A DNA stretch of 64,000 nucleotides from Flavobacterium sufflavum (GTDB lineage Bacteria > Bacteroidota > Bacteroidia > Flavobacteriales > Flavobacteriaceae). The stretch is from contig NZ_SACJ01000001.1 in the NCBI RefSeq assembly GCF_004016525.1, positions 186,001-250,000 on the forward strand. Direction: 5' to 3'. The notes under the pieces were generated by a model. The model was given only the letters and a program-made list of their open reading frames with translations, was not told the DNA's origin and ran no database searches. Of the stretch, positions 1-7,436 are shown in pieces. The position numbers were made by a program, and so were the translations under genes. Position 1 is the stretch's first letter, and the number at the start of each line of letters is the position of its first letter.

Positions 1-128
1 TCGTAGCGACTCGTTAGAATCTCGGCCATAACATTACAATCATTTCCAAAGTGTTTAATTTGTTGTTCGGCTCCCAAGTCGTCAAAACAATAACCTGACA
101 AACGATTTTGTTGAAGTCTTGATAAAAT
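1..128 (-). pseudogene. Fragment of a DnaC/IstB-like ATPase (second copy)
   Basis: The minus-strand reading gives NRLSGYCFDDLG followed by AEQQIKHFGNDCNVMAEI. This is almost identical to the Walker B half of the complete ATPase gene at 42012-42668. Similarity stops at about base 118-128. The reading frame upstream soon meets a stop, and no Walker A (GxxGxGKT) segment is present. The C-terminal end lies outside the window. I read it as an N-terminally truncated relic of a related mobile element. A fused gene with a new N-terminus is less likely because no start codon is visible. Confidence 0.7.
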
Positions 129-210
129 CAGGGCACAATTTCTATAAAAAACAAATGGGTCTCGCTTTTGAACCTTTTAGAATAAATATTTTCAAAGTAT
201 CTAGAAAACA

Positions 211-246
211 AAAAACCTCGAAAAAACTATTGTTTTCGAGGTTTTG
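211..246 (-). terminator. Intrinsic terminator beside the left att copy
   Basis: A 13-bp inverted repeat (arms 212-224 and 233-245, AAAACCTCGAAAA type) is followed on the minus strand by a T-rich run. It ends 25 bp from the tRNA-Ser 3'-end copy at 270-286. The tRNA-Ser terminator at the right end sits at the same distance from its att core. Confidence 0.7.
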
Positions 247-269
247 ATACTTTTTGAAGTTTAATATCA

Positions 270-286
270 GCAGAGAGAAAGGGATT
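270..286. repeat. Left attachment-site copy of the tRNA-Ser 3' end
   Basis: Seventeen bases here are identical, in the same orientation, to 46739-46755, which covers the terminal bases of the tRNA-Ser gene. The rest of the tRNA does not follow; bases 287-330 resemble it only faintly. A tyrosine recombinase lies next to the intact tRNA. This fits a direct att duplication produced by integration into the tRNA 3' end. The inference would fail if the match were a chance remnant. Confidence 0.7.
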
Positions 287-341
287 TGTTCATCTTTCGG
301 AAGCCGTATCCACACTGGGCTATCAAGCCCTATCAAAATGA

Positions 342-360
342 GTGCACCGAATTATGCACC
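342..360. promoter_or_regulatory. GTGCACC repeat, putative recombinase/Xis arm sites (left end)
   Basis: GTGCACC (342-348) and TGCACC (355-360) are repeated 13 bp apart, just inside the left att copy. The same motif occurs three times just inside the right end (46595-46637) in the same orientation. I infer binding sites for the integrase or an excisionase. Confidence 0.45.
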
Positions 361-478
361 CTTAAATTTAACTCAATTTATGAATTGTATTGACTACACA
401 AATTTAATCAAATTTTGTCTTTTTTTCAAATTACTAAATACAAAATGAAGTGAGACTAAAAGCTTTTTTCTTTTAATC

Positions 479-682
479 TTACCCGATAATATGTGGTTCA
501 ACGTGTTCAAATTTTAAACCCGTGTAATCACAAAACTCCACAACACTAACAAGACTGTTTTTATCTTTATTGCAATCTTCTCTTAACTTCTGCAGCAATC
601 TGATACTTTGACGATAACTCTTTCCGGTTATACGTTGTATGTCTTTTGGGTAGATACATAATCTTTTAGCTTCTGTTTTCAT
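479..682 (-). CDS. Small helix-turn-helix-like protein, 67 aa
   Basis: This is a compact basic protein rich in K and R. It begins MKTEAKRLCIYPKDIQRITG, with a central helical segment (about residues 12-35, DIQRITGKSYRQSIRLLQKL) that reads like a DNA-binding helix-turn-helix. I recognise the type as a small conserved protein of Bacteroidetes mobile regions, but I know of no assigned function. The ATG at 682 is the only good start. A near-palindrome, AAAACCCATTAATGGTTTT, lies about 36 bp upstream and could be its operator. Its position at the element end suggests a role in element regulation; that is inference. Confidence 0.7.
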   Translation of the reverse strand: MKTEAKRLCIYPKDIQRITGKSYRQSIRLLQKLREDCNKDKNSLVSVVEFCDYTGLKFEHVEPHIIG

Positions 683-717
683 ACTCTATCTATGGCTTTG
701 ATTGGGCTTTACTATAC

Positions 718-738
718 TCAAAACCCATTAATGGTTTT
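718..738. promoter_or_regulatory. Near-palindrome upstream of the small HTH gene
   Basis: AAAACCCATTAATGGTTTT is symmetrical around TTAA apart from one extra C. It lies between the divergent 479-682 gene and the 957 operon. It could be an operator; there is no direct proof. Confidence 0.3.
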
Positions 739-956
739 GCAAGTATAGAATAAATTTAATAAATAAATCTTTTCGCACAACAGTAGTAATTTAAGTTGAT
801 TTATGCCAATTATGTCTAAAAGTGTCATATGGTATATGGTGTGTTTTTTTATCTGGTTTAATCGTCTAAAATTTGCTTCATAATCAATCGAAAGTGTTGC
901 AACATAATGATGGTTGAGTGAATGTAAAATTATTTCGAACTTAAATTTCAGGAATT

Positions 957-1712
957 ATGGCAAGGCAAAAAGGCATAATTAAGTTAAAAGGTACTATCGG
1001 GGATATTACTTTTTACAAAACGCAAGACGGGCATCTGGCGCGTGAGAAAGGAGGCATTGACGCTAACAGAATTGCAAATGATCCTGCTTTTCAAAGAACA
1101 CGTGAAAACGGTTCTGAATTTGGAAGAGCTGGTAAAGCAGGTAAGATTTTGAGAACAGCTCTCAGGGTGTTGCTTTTGAATTCGTCTGATAGCCGCATGG
1201 TGAGTCGTTTGACTCAATCTATGGTTAAAGTGATTCAGGCGGATACAACAAGTGAACGTGGTTTGAGAAACGTGATTGATGGTGAAGCCGAATTGTTAAC
1301 CGGATTTGAATTCAACATTCGAGGAAAACTGGGCAGCAGTTTGTTTGCACCGTTTACCGGAGGCATCAACAGGGTTGCGGGTGAAATTTCGGTAGATATT
1401 CCATCCTTTATTCCGTCGAATGTGATTGCTGCTCCCGGAGGAACTACACACTTTAAAATTATTTCAGCTGGTGTTGAAATTGATTTTGAGAATGAAACTT
1501 TTGTAGAGCAACATTCGGAAACAGCAATTACCGCCTGGGATGCTACTCCTACCGCTGTTATTAGTCATGTTAATACGGTTACTGCCAACAGTACTAAACC
1601 TCTGTTTTTGGCTTTAGGTCTTGAATTTTATCAAGAGGTAAACGGAAGTATGTATTCGTTGAAAAACGGTGCTTACAACCCGTTATCACTGGTTCAGGTA
1701 AGCGGATTGTAA
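957..1712 (+). CDS. Conserved hypothetical protein, 251 aa, first gene of a four-gene cassette
   Basis: The protein starts MARQKGIIKLKGTIGDITFY and has no signal peptide or membrane segment. The first 70 residues are basic (KLKG, KTQDGHLAREKGG, NRIANDP). The second half is rich in beta-type sequence with repeated T, V and N. I recognise the N-terminal pattern from hypothetical proteins of flavobacteria but know no function. One base separates it from the DUF5675 gene, and the next two genes overlap, so the four genes are almost certainly co-transcribed and translationally coupled. A strong terminator closes the unit at 2626-2655. A phage-like structural or toxin role would be speculation. Confidence 0.75.
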   Translation: MARQKGIIKLKGTIGDITFYKTQDGHLAREKGGIDANRIANDPAFQRTRENGSEFGRAGKAGKILRTALRVLLLNSSDSRMVSRLTQSMVKVIQADTTSERGLRNVIDGEAELLTGFEFNIRGKLGSSLFAPFTGGINRVAGEISVDIPSFIPSNVIAAPGGTTHFKIISAGVEIDFENETFVEQHSETAITAWDATPTAVISHVNTVTANSTKPLFLALGLEFYQEVNGSMYSLKNGAYNPLSLVQVSGL

Positions 1713-1713
1713 G

Positions 1714-2124
1714 ATGGTTCTAGTGTTACATAGAACGTATTTTCCCGAAGGAACACAAGGAATATTAGAATGGAACGGCACCATAGTTTGTTATACCATC
1801 GAATTGCCCTGGTTGGGAAACCAAAGGCGAATTTCTTGTGTTCCCGAAGGAGAATATGTGTTAGAGAAGCGATTTAGCCCAAAATTTCAATGGCACTTGC
1901 ATTTGAAAAATGTACCGGGTAGAGACTTGATTTTAATCCATCCCGCCAATGATGCTAAAAAAGAGCTTTTAGGTTGTATTGCTCCCGTAACAAAACACAG
2001 CGGAATAGGTAAAGGCAGTTTGTCCCGAAAAGCGTTTTCAAAGTTAAAAACTATCGTTTATGCAGCTTTGCAACGCAACGAAGAAGTTAAAATAAGTATT
2101 CAATCTAATTCACCAGAAATATGA
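1714..2124 (+). CDS. DUF5675 family protein, 136 aa
   Basis: The sequence shows the pattern I associate with DUF5675: an R/T-Y-F/L opening, an early GTIVCYTIELPW segment, a central CVPEGEYVLEKRFSPKF, then GRDLILIHPAND and GCIAPVTKHSGIG. The conserved H (IHPAN) and C (LGCIAP) residues hint at an enzyme-like pocket, but I know no reaction for the family. No signal peptide is seen. The start lies one base after the previous stop, and the end overlaps the next start by four bases (ATGA). The small membrane proteins downstream resemble the company of phage lysis genes, so a role at the envelope is possible but unproven. Confidence 0.75.
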   Translation: MVLVLHRTYFPEGTQGILEWNGTIVCYTIELPWLGNQRRISCVPEGEYVLEKRFSPKFQWHLHLKNVPGRDLILIHPANDAKKELLGCIAPVTKHSGIGKGSLSRKAFSKLKTIVYAALQRNEEVKISIQSNSPEI

Positions 2125-2429
2125 ATATCATTGAAAGAATCAAAGCACCTACTCCGAAGTTTTTCAAAAGATTGCGAAGTATTGGATTAGCCTTATTAGC
2201 AATAAGTGGCAGCGTGATTGCGGCTCCGGTAGTTTTACCTTCCATAGTAGTAAGTATTGCCGGTTATGCAGCTCTGGCCGGTGGCGTTATTTCAGCAATC
2301 AGTCAGGTTACTGTTGATGATGCTTCCCTTAGACAGGCTCAGGGGAACAACGACTCAGAGCTGGACATCAAAGATGCTCTTGGCCAAGATCAGGATAAGC
2401 TAAATTTACCGAGAGATGGAACCGAATAA
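2121..2429 (+). CDS. Small membrane protein with two hydrophobic segments, 102 aa
   Basis: A basic N-terminus (KAPTPKFFKRLR, residues 9-20) precedes a hydrophobic stretch of about 45 residues. That stretch can form two helices joined by a P-containing turn (IGLALLAISGSVIAAPVV, then VVSIAGYAALAGGVISAI). The C-terminus (about residues 66-102) is acidic and polar. The start overlaps the DUF5675 stop by four bases, and the end overlaps the next gene by 14. The topology resembles small holin-like or channel-forming proteins. No family is recognised. Confidence 0.7.
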   Translation: MNIIERIKAPTPKFFKRLRSIGLALLAISGSVIAAPVVLPSIVVSIAGYAALAGGVISAISQVTVDDASLRQAQGNNDSELDIKDALGQDQDKLNLPRDGTE

Positions 2430-2589
2430 CAGCCTTCCGATTGGGACTGCTTCAGGAACGTTTTTGAGTATCATGCCTAATATTCTTTCTGAAGATATTG
2501 TAAAAACGATTATCTTAGCAGTCATTGGAGCCACTGTCAGTTTTATAGTTTCGCTCCTTTTAAAATGGTTTATTAAACCTAAAAAATAG
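2416..2589 (+). CDS. 57-aa single-pass membrane peptide, last gene of the cassette
   Basis: This is an unbroken 58-codon frame from ATG 2416 to TAG 2587-2589, starting inside the end of the previous gene. It encodes a polar N-terminus (MEPNNSLPIGTASGT), one hydrophobic helix of about 20 residues (IILAVIGATVSFIVSLLLKW), and a basic tail (KPKK). Overlap, spacing and a membrane helix with positive tail all point to a real small gene. It is the second consecutive membrane peptide in the cassette, which recalls holin or toxin pairs; function unknown. Confidence 0.65.
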   Translation: MEPNNSLPIGTASGTFLSIMPNILSEDIVKTIILAVIGATVSFIVSLLLKWFIKPKK

Positions 2590-2625
2590 TTTCGGTTTTG
2601 ATTGGTAACCTTTTCCGAAACAATG

Positions 2626-2663
2626 CAAAAGCCTGATTCATGAATCAGGCTTTTGTTTTTTTA
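2626..2663 (+). terminator. Intrinsic terminator of the 957-2589 cassette
   Basis: A perfect 30-bp palindrome (2626-2655, arms CAAAAGCCTGATTCA and its complement) is followed directly by a T run. It closes the plus-strand cassette 37 bp after the last stop. By symmetry it can also stop minus-strand readthrough. Confidence 0.9.
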
Positions 2664-2712
2664 TGGTACTTCCGAAAGTAAGGAGCTATGCACTGAGGGA
2701 CTCAATATCTGA

Positions 2713-4527
2713 TTAAAACTCAAAACCGAACAAAGTTCCAGACTCATCCCTATCATTAAGCTCCAAAACTACTTCATCTTTATTAAAGTAAATAAATTCT
2801 TCCTTTTCATTTATTGGAAGATCAGACTTAATAACAGATAATATATATTGAATATCATTACTCTTTGTAACATTATTAATCAATTCCAACAACCTTATTT
2901 TTATTCCATTATCTTGTTGTGACAATACATCATCATGATATACAAAACGAAAATACGACTCTATATTATATGCTACTAAAATAGCTAGGTCAAACACTAC
3001 ACATAATATTTTCCTATATGTTCTTCCTTCATCTTTGGCGGTATCTTTAGATAAATGATCCTTAGTTTTTATTACAGGTGGTTTAAAATCTACATTATTA
3101 TTAGAATTTATAGACCATGAAATATAAGTATCCTCATTCATTATTACTAAGAAATACTTTGAAAATAAATCTCGAATTTGCTTATACTTTACATTCTTTT
3201 CGGTATTATTACTGAAATTTCTAATTTTCTTTACTGTCCCTTCAATTTCATTTTTAAGTGTTTCTTTTGACTCACTTTTTTGGATAATTACGTCGATAAT
3301 TCTTAGGCGCTCTTGTAGTTGAATAAGTTCTGATTCAAGTTTGGCCAGTTCCTTTTGATATTCTTTTAATCTTCTAAAAGTATCAGTATCTTTCAAAAAA
3401 CTTAATAAATCTTCTTTCTTATCGTTAACCCCCTGTAATTCCTTATTAATCAGACTCAATTCTTCACTTTTGTCCTTAAGCGTTTTTTTAAGTAATCTGT
3501 TTCTATCCTTTGTTAGCTCTTCATTAAAACTAATTAACTCTTGATAATCTTTTTTCAACGAATCTGAAAAATAAATTTTAGATTCTGAAAAAACTTTTTC
3601 AACCTTAGCCAAATCAAAAGCAAAATTATTCTTAATAGAATTTTGAAGTTTATTAATATCAAAACTCAAATTATACGAAAGCGTATTAAGTCTCGAAATT
3701 TCATTCTCAATTTCGTCTATCCCTTTCTCGATTAAACTCTGATCTTGTTCATAAAAATTTAACTGATCTATCTTTTGTCCAGCTTCATCCGTTTTATTCT
3801 TTTGAAGGCTGATTTGAGCAATAATTTCGTCACGATCTGTTTCGTTAACTGAAAAATCTTTTTTTAGCTGTTTTATTTGATTTTCGATTTTTTCTTGTTC
3901 AATATCATTTTCATATTTTTTACGCAAGACCTCACCATCAAACCCTAATAAATCAAACATAAAAGGTTTCCAATCTATATCCTTTCCTCCTTTGAACTTA
4001 GATAATCGATACACATCTTCATAATCTGGCTGCATTCTAATACAATAGTTTATTGCCTTTCTATAATCGTATAGTTTATTTTTAAAAAAATCAAATCTTA
4101 TATATTCAGCCAATTTCTTTTTAGCGGCATCTACTCCTAAATCTTCGAACTGCCAAACTGATGGAGGTGTATACCCTTCAGTTTTTTGATTATTGATGCT
4201 AAACGACGCTTTGGAATGACTATCAATTGATCTTTTAATAGTTAGAAATCTACCATCATTCAAAAAAATTTCTAAATAAAAAACATGATTAATAAAAATT
4301 GAAATACCTTTTTCGTCTTTTATCTTTAACAAAAAATGATTTTTATCTATTTGTTTTATTAACAAATAATCAATTAACTCAGCTAATTTAGTTTTCCCTA
4401 AATCATGTGAATTTTTTTTATCTTTTAAATCGGTTAATACATCAGCATATACAACATTTAGTCCTTTTAGATTAAACGTGATATTTTTAAATCGACTATC
4501 ATTACAATATAATTTACTTAATTTCAT
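2713..4527 (-). CDS. DUF2326/SMC-like ABC ATPase of an ABC-3C-type system, 604 aa
   Basis: N-terminal residues 1-60 match the DUF2326 ABC ATPase pattern, with a Walker A-like S40-H-D-L-G-K-T46. A long charged coiled-coil region spans about residues 205-430. The C-terminal part holds a Walker B-like FVYHDD. This order (ATPase half, coiled coil, ATPase half) is that of SMC/Rad50-type enzymes. Its start overlaps the 80-aa middle gene by 14 bp. The gene set (nuclease-type protein, small middle component, DUF2326 ATPase) matches the three-component ABC-3C conflict systems described by Krishnan, Burroughs, Iyer and Aravind. A role as a DNA-sensing defence ATPase is inferred. Confidence 0.8.
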   Translation of the reverse strand: MKLSKLYCNDSRFKNITFNLKGLNVVYADVLTDLKDKKNSHDLGKTKLAELIDYLLIKQIDKNHFLLKIKDEKGISIFINHVFYLEIFLNDGRFLTIKRSIDSHSKASFSINNQKTEGYTPPSVWQFEDLGVDAAKKKLAEYIRFDFFKNKLYDYRKAINYCIRMQPDYEDVYRLSKFKGGKDIDWKPFMFDLLGFDGEVLRKKYENDIEQEKIENQIKQLKKDFSVNETDRDEIIAQISLQKNKTDEAGQKIDQLNFYEQDQSLIEKGIDEIENEISRLNTLSYNLSFDINKLQNSIKNNFAFDLAKVEKVFSESKIYFSDSLKKDYQELISFNEELTKDRNRLLKKTLKDKSEELSLINKELQGVNDKKEDLLSFLKDTDTFRRLKEYQKELAKLESELIQLQERLRIIDVIIQKSESKETLKNEIEGTVKKIRNFSNNTEKNVKYKQIRDLFSKYFLVIMNEDTYISWSINSNNNVDFKPPVIKTKDHLSKDTAKDEGRTYRKILCVVFDLAILVAYNIESYFRFVYHDDVLSQQDNGIKIRLLELINNVTKSNDIQYILSVIKSDLPINEKEEFIYFNKDEVVLELNDRDESGTLFGFEF

Positions 4528-4756
4528 TTGCTCTAAAAGAATCTGTTTTTTGTTCGTAGTTCAACTTTCCTAATAAAAATAAAAAATTTAAAGCATACGG
4601 AAAATTTACCTTTGCTTCATCTCCAAGTACAGTTATGATTTTATTTAACAGATTATCATATTGGATAGCATAAAAAACATTAAGTTCAGATAAAATAACC
4701 GTACTAATATTTAGAATAGAATATTTTGGATTGGTATGTCTGTCAGGTTTAATCAT
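4514..4756 (-). CDS. ABC-3C middle-component-like protein, 80 aa
   Basis: The protein begins MIKPDRHTNPKYSILNISTVIL and is mostly helical, with no catalytic motif. Its start overlaps the stop of the upstream nuclease-type gene by four bases (ATGA), and its end overlaps the ATPase start by 14 bp. Position and size fit the small middle component that bridges effector and ATPase in ABC-3C systems. The N-terminal motif (RHTNPxxSxL) is consistent with that family. Sequence alone does not tell its contacts. Confidence 0.7.
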   Translation of the reverse strand: MIKPDRHTNPKYSILNISTVILSELNVFYAIQYDNLLNKIITVLGDEAKVNFPYALNFLFLLGKLNYEQKTDSFRANEIK

Positions 4757-5688
4757 TTAACTCCTATTAAACATTCATAATACATATAGTGTAACAAAGT
4801 GAAAATATGTCTTTTCCCATTTAATTTATTTCCATCAGAAACTTTCTTAAATATAAAAATAAATATTTCTTCAAACGATGCAAAGTTAGTCCTTTTTAAT
4901 TGAATTAAATTTCTTAATTCGGCAGCTATATCAAAATATTGTTCTTTAAACTCTTCATTTCTTGTATCACTTAAAAAAGATTCAATTTTTTCAAAATCCT
5001 GCAACGAATGACTTAATATTTCATTTTCATAGTACTCTCTACTCAATTGATTCTTCTTATTTTTCTCTTCAATTTTTACCCTATCAAAATCAAATCTTAT
5101 CCTGTCAACCTCAGCTTCAAGAATTGTTTTAATTTTTGGCAACTCGTTGTGAAATTCTAAAATTATATCTTTTATTTCTTCTTCAGAAAAATCAAACGGT
5201 ATATGATTTAAATCTAATTGAAACTCTCTAATAATATTTCTATTAGGGTTTATATATAAATCATTTAATGACTCCTTACCAATTATTACAACATTTTCCA
5301 GACCTGTTTCGTCTTGAATTTTCTTAACTAAACGATCACCCTCAATACCGGTGTACTTTCTATTTGTGAATACTAAATAACAATCTATTTCTCCTATGTT
5401 TTTTAAGGTTTTTACTTTTTTTATTTCTTCGTCAATAGTTTTTTTAAAATCGGAATCAGAACATGAAGCAATAGGATTGGCCGTGTGCTTAGCCTGAACA
5501 ATAAATTTACCATTCCAAGAATCTTTCTCAGAAGGATATTTATTTGCTCTTCCAATAAATTTACCATCTTTGCCTCCATCTTTACCTGGAGCAAAAGAAA
5601 TTACCCCCATCCCAAACAAACCTTGACAAATCCTGTTAACAAGTTTCTCAAAAGTACCTTCATCTAAAAGCTCTAAACGATAATCCAT
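4753..5688 (-). CDS. Mrr/PD-(D/E)XK-like effector of the ABC-3C-type system, 311 aa
   Basis: Residues 1-140 carry a restriction-endonuclease-like fold: E14 in a first helix, GKDGGKDG (35-42) with D41, then FIVQAKH with Q65-A66-K67, the D...QxK form of PD-(D/E)XK. Residues 150-311 form a helical C-terminal region with a charged coiled coil, of the type that partners ABC-3C ATPases. It is the first gene of the three-gene unit and is translationally coupled to the second. I infer that the nuclease domain is the effector and the ATPase its sensor. The catalytic residues look intact. Confidence 0.75.
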   Translation of the reverse strand: MDYRLELLDEGTFEKLVNRICQGLFGMGVISFAPGKDGGKDGKFIGRANKYPSEKDSWNGKFIVQAKHTANPIASCSDSDFKKTIDEEIKKVKTLKNIGEIDCYLVFTNRKYTGIEGDRLVKKIQDETGLENVVIIGKESLNDLYINPNRNIIREFQLDLNHIPFDFSEEEIKDIILEFHNELPKIKTILEAEVDRIRFDFDRVKIEEKNKKNQLSREYYENEILSHSLQDFEKIESFLSDTRNEEFKEQYFDIAAELRNLIQLKRTNFASFEEIFIFIFKKVSDGNKLNGKRHIFTLLHYMYYECLIGVK

Positions 5689-5898
5689 TATTTACATATT
5701 TAATAATGACGAAAATAACATATTTTATTCTAAACCACCTATAAATATGTAATAAAAAAACTACTCTTAAATACAGTTATAATATTAAAAGATTAGAAAA
5801 ATTGTCAACTTTGTAAACATTATTCTACCCAAGGAGTAACTTATAAAAAATGAAGTTATCACTTTATTTTAATTGGCAGCCTTTTTCTAAACATCAAA

Positions 5899-5924
5899 AA
5901 AGCCTAGTTTGAACTAGACTTTAT
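5899..5924 (-). terminator. Intrinsic terminator downstream of the 61-aa gene
   Basis: CTAGTT and AACTAG form a short stem extended by AAG/CTT on each side. On the minus strand it is followed by TTTTTT. It lies directly after the 5931-6116 gene. Confidence 0.6.
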
Positions 5925-5930
5925 AATTTA

Positions 5931-6110
5931 TTAATTTTCTTCAAATTGGTTCAAAGTAATTTCTTCTACTACAACTTTTGCACAAGAACAATATAGCCCA
6001 TTGTATTTTGCAATATCAATGGCTTTATCCCTACTATCAAATACACCAAAGAAAACTCTTGATGCTTTACTTTTCCATATATCGGTTTGATATAAAATAA
6101 ATAGTTTCAT
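5931..6110 (-). CDS. Small hypothetical protein, 59-61 aa
   Basis: The protein (MKLFILYQTDIWKSKASRVF...) is small and soluble with an aromatic-rich start. Two in-frame ATGs exist at 6116 and 6110. I prefer 6110 because MKLFILYQT looks like a natural start and the overlap with the upstream gene becomes shorter (44 bp). It is coupled to the DUF6943-type gene and closed by a terminator. I recognise the pair as typical of Bacteroidetes mobile elements but know no function. Confidence 0.6.
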   Translation of the reverse strand: MKLFILYQTDIWKSKASRVFFGVFDSRDKAIDIAKYNGLYCSCAKVVVEEITLNQFEEN

Positions 6111-6558
6111 AGACATCTGTTTTTAAGTTCTTAAAATTATTTTTACAATACCAGTTTAAAATAGCACTACGCATTTCGTTAATCAGTGCTATATTTTGAT
6201 GCAACTTATTCTCCTTTTGCTCCAGTAACCTCAACGCCTGTACTTGTTTAAGATGTTGTTCGTGTTCCTGGAGCATTTGATTTACTTTTTTATTAAATCC
6301 GTTTTTGAAATCCTGAATCCGTAAAAATGGAATTACGGACCCGATTAATGATGGATGCCAAAAATTAGCTTTCCAAAGGCTGTAGGCTAGCCAATAGACT
6401 GTTTCGGTATCTTCTTCGTTTTGAAACTGTATCACAAAGCTGTTGGTAAACGGCTCTTTAGAAGGTTTGCCACTGTTCATTCCTTTGTTTAGTATAAAGA
6501 TTCTGTTTCCGTTATAGCAGCAGTCTTTTTGGTGGGTTTTAATGATAAAATTCGGCAT
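6067..6558 (-). CDS. DUF6943-like protein, 163 aa
   Basis: The opening (IIKTHQKDCCYNGNRIFILNKGMNSGKPSKEP) matches what I recall of DUF6943: a KTH motif, a NGN-x-IFILNKGxNSGKP block, and a following FVIQFxNEED segment. The second half (about 95-163) is helical and charged. No enzyme motif or membrane segment is seen. The family is typical of conjugative or mobilisable elements of Bacteroidetes, which supports element membership of this region. The 3' end overlaps the 61-aa gene. Upstream starts the G+C-rich tract. Confidence 0.65.
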   Translation of the reverse strand: MPNFIIKTHQKDCCYNGNRIFILNKGMNSGKPSKEPFTNSFVIQFQNEEDTETVYWLAYSLWKANFWHPSLIGSVIPFLRIQDFKNGFNKKVNQMLQEHEQHLKQVQALRLLEQKENKLHQNIALINEMRSAILNWYCKNNFKNLKTDVYETIYFISNRYMEK

Positions 6559-6579
6559 GGCTCAGTAGTTTTAAAAATC

Positions 6580-7430
6580 CGACATTATTTTTCGAAAAGA
6601 AAAAAGAGAAAAAAAGAAAGCTGTTATCACAGCAGGAATGACGAACGAAAACGGAGGGAGGAACGACCGACTGGAAGTGAGGAATGGATGCTAAACTTGC
6701 TGTCTTTTTTTCTTTTTCTTTTCGATAAAATGCACCTACGTTCCTGTGAAGATTTGTAGCAGGAACGCGATTGGGAAATCGGCAATCAAACACCCCCAAG
6801 CACCGCAAGGAGCAAAAAAAGTGGTGCCCCTTTTTCGGGGCAAGGAACTTTTTTTGCGGATGAGGAGCGCCGTGGCGGTGTTGCGGCAATCGAGCAGCCA
6901 CGCTAGACCGAGAACGGAATGGACCCGCCGCGGCGGGGAAATGGAGAGAAGGGATAGCAGCGTGTAACGGCGGGCTAACTATAAGCTCACCGCCTTTTGG
7001 CGGTTACCTTGATTTAGGGCAAAGTGAGGTTTTTACCGAACGGAGCCAAGCCCGATGGCTGGGCGAAGGAGCAACCGCACAATTAACAAGGGGCGGCAGA
7101 CGCAAATACTGCTGGAATGCAGTGGAGCGCAGCCTGCGGAGCGTAACGAAATGAAGCGGTATTGTGGATGCAAAAGCCCCGACGAACGTAGGGAGAGAGC
7201 GTGTGAAGATGAGGGCGAGGAAGCGTAGTGGCTGCCTGCCTTTTTTTGGGGCTGGCTGACGCTATGCTGACGAGTGGACTGTGGAACGGAGTCCCGCCTT
7301 TTTGCGGGACGACTGGAACAGCCGAACGGAACAAAGCGAACGACTGGAGAGAGACCTATTGATTGCTTCGCCTGTTCGAGCTATGCTCTCGGGTGCTCGT
7401 GATTTTTAACGAATATTTATATGGGAATTA
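6580..7430. other. G+C-rich, palindrome-rich tract without credible genes
   Basis: This 850-bp stretch is visibly richer in G and C (about half or more in many lines) and in purines than the AT-rich DNA on both sides. Open frames in it translate to R-, P- and H-rich sequence with no family resemblance, so I call none. It contains perfect hairpins at 6924-6937 (CCCGCCG/CGGCGGG), 6989-7004 (ACCGCC TTTT GGCGGT) and 7291-7310 (GTCCCGC CTTTTT GCGGGAC). Similar tracts occur, as I recall, in Bacteroidetes conjugative elements. It may be a transfer origin, a structured RNA or a remnant of mobilisation DNA. Confidence 0.5.
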
Positions 7431-7436
7431 AATCGA

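Noticed and set aside
287-330. Possible continuation of a degenerate tRNA after the left att copy
   Set aside because: Only weak resemblance to the tRNA-Ser body; stems of the D and anticodon arms cannot be drawn.
142-448. Two short frames over the left att region
   Set aside because: They translate the terminator hairpin and the tRNA-derived repeat; no protein-like pattern beyond that.
6529-7334. Four open frames of 73-120 codons on both strands in the G+C-rich tract
   Set aside because: They overlap each other, are rich in R, P, H and S, and show no family motif; the long frames follow from base composition.
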